From positions 1-32,541 of the forward strand of contig JAABSX010000047.1 of NCBI GenBank assembly GCA_011390205.1: 32,541 nt of DNA. The letters run 5' to 3'. Position 1 is the first letter of the stretch. Each line of letters starts with the position of its first letter. A program made the translations under genes and the position numbers. Below are positions 32,517 through 32,541 of this stretch, piece after piece. Source of the DNA: Microscillaceae bacterium (GTDB lineage Bacteria; Bacteroidota; Bacteroidia; Cytophagales; Microscillaceae). The notes under the pieces were generated by a model. It saw nothing but the letters and a program-made list of their open reading frames with translations, made no database searches and was not told the origin of the DNA.

Positions 32517-32541
32517 ATTAAAATATCACACAGTATCTCCA

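Overview
The window looks like chromosome from a Bacteroidota bacterium, probably a Cytophagales-type marine or gliding lineage. The evidence is AT-rich DNA, a type IX secretion (T9SS) C-terminal sorting domain, a three-gene sdhCAB operon with a single fused b558-type membrane anchor, lipoproteins with Cys followed by Ser/Asp/Asp, weak Shine-Dalgarno use, and several promoter-like boxes matching the Bacteroidota -7 consensus TAnnTTTG, about 35-41 nt before start codons. The finer placement is inference.

Layout. 1-750: the 5' part of an unrecognised minus-strand gene that runs off the edge, then a two-repeat, one-spacer CRISPR-like unit with no cas genes in view. 751-6551 (minus): an SDR dehydrogenase followed by an aldehyde dehydrogenase, and a tight pair made of an FAD/NAD oxidoreductase and a polytopic polyferredoxin. 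A second SDR (6813, plus) diverges from that pair. 7655-8128: greA, with a hairpin-rich 5' region. 8487-13213 (plus): three exported proteins, namely an Ig-like/membrane-helix protein, a caspase-like peptidase and a large repeat-containing T9SS cargo protein. 13482-20987 (minus): radical SAM/SPASM enzyme, GSCFA-domain protein, giant M16 zinc protease with an extra C-terminal domain, aspartoacylase-like deacylase and a DUF3124 protein. 21126-23246 (plus): an MltD-like LysM/transglycosylase protein built as a duplicated catalytic unit with one degenerate copy. 23350-26909 (minus): sdhC-sdhA-sdhB. 27154-27279: a conserved-looking 41-residue protein. 27280-28056: a long gene-poor stretch with inverted repeats and broken reading frames. 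28057-29192 (plus): two small exported proteins. 29310-31572 (minus): a tight operon of DegT-type aminotransferase, M23-like protein and MaoC-like hydratase. 31658-31730: initiator tRNA. 31968-32516: a lipoprotein of unknown function.

How it fits together. Most of the window is housekeeping (respiratory complex II, GreA, initiator tRNA) mixed with envelope and exported proteins. The parts most deserving a second look are the oxidoreductase/polyferredoxin pair, the caspase/T9SS cluster, the duplicated transglycosylase with a dead-looking first copy, the M16 protease fusion, the DegT-M23-MaoC operon and the orphan CRISPR-like unit. I see no complete mobile element, rRNA or defence operon.
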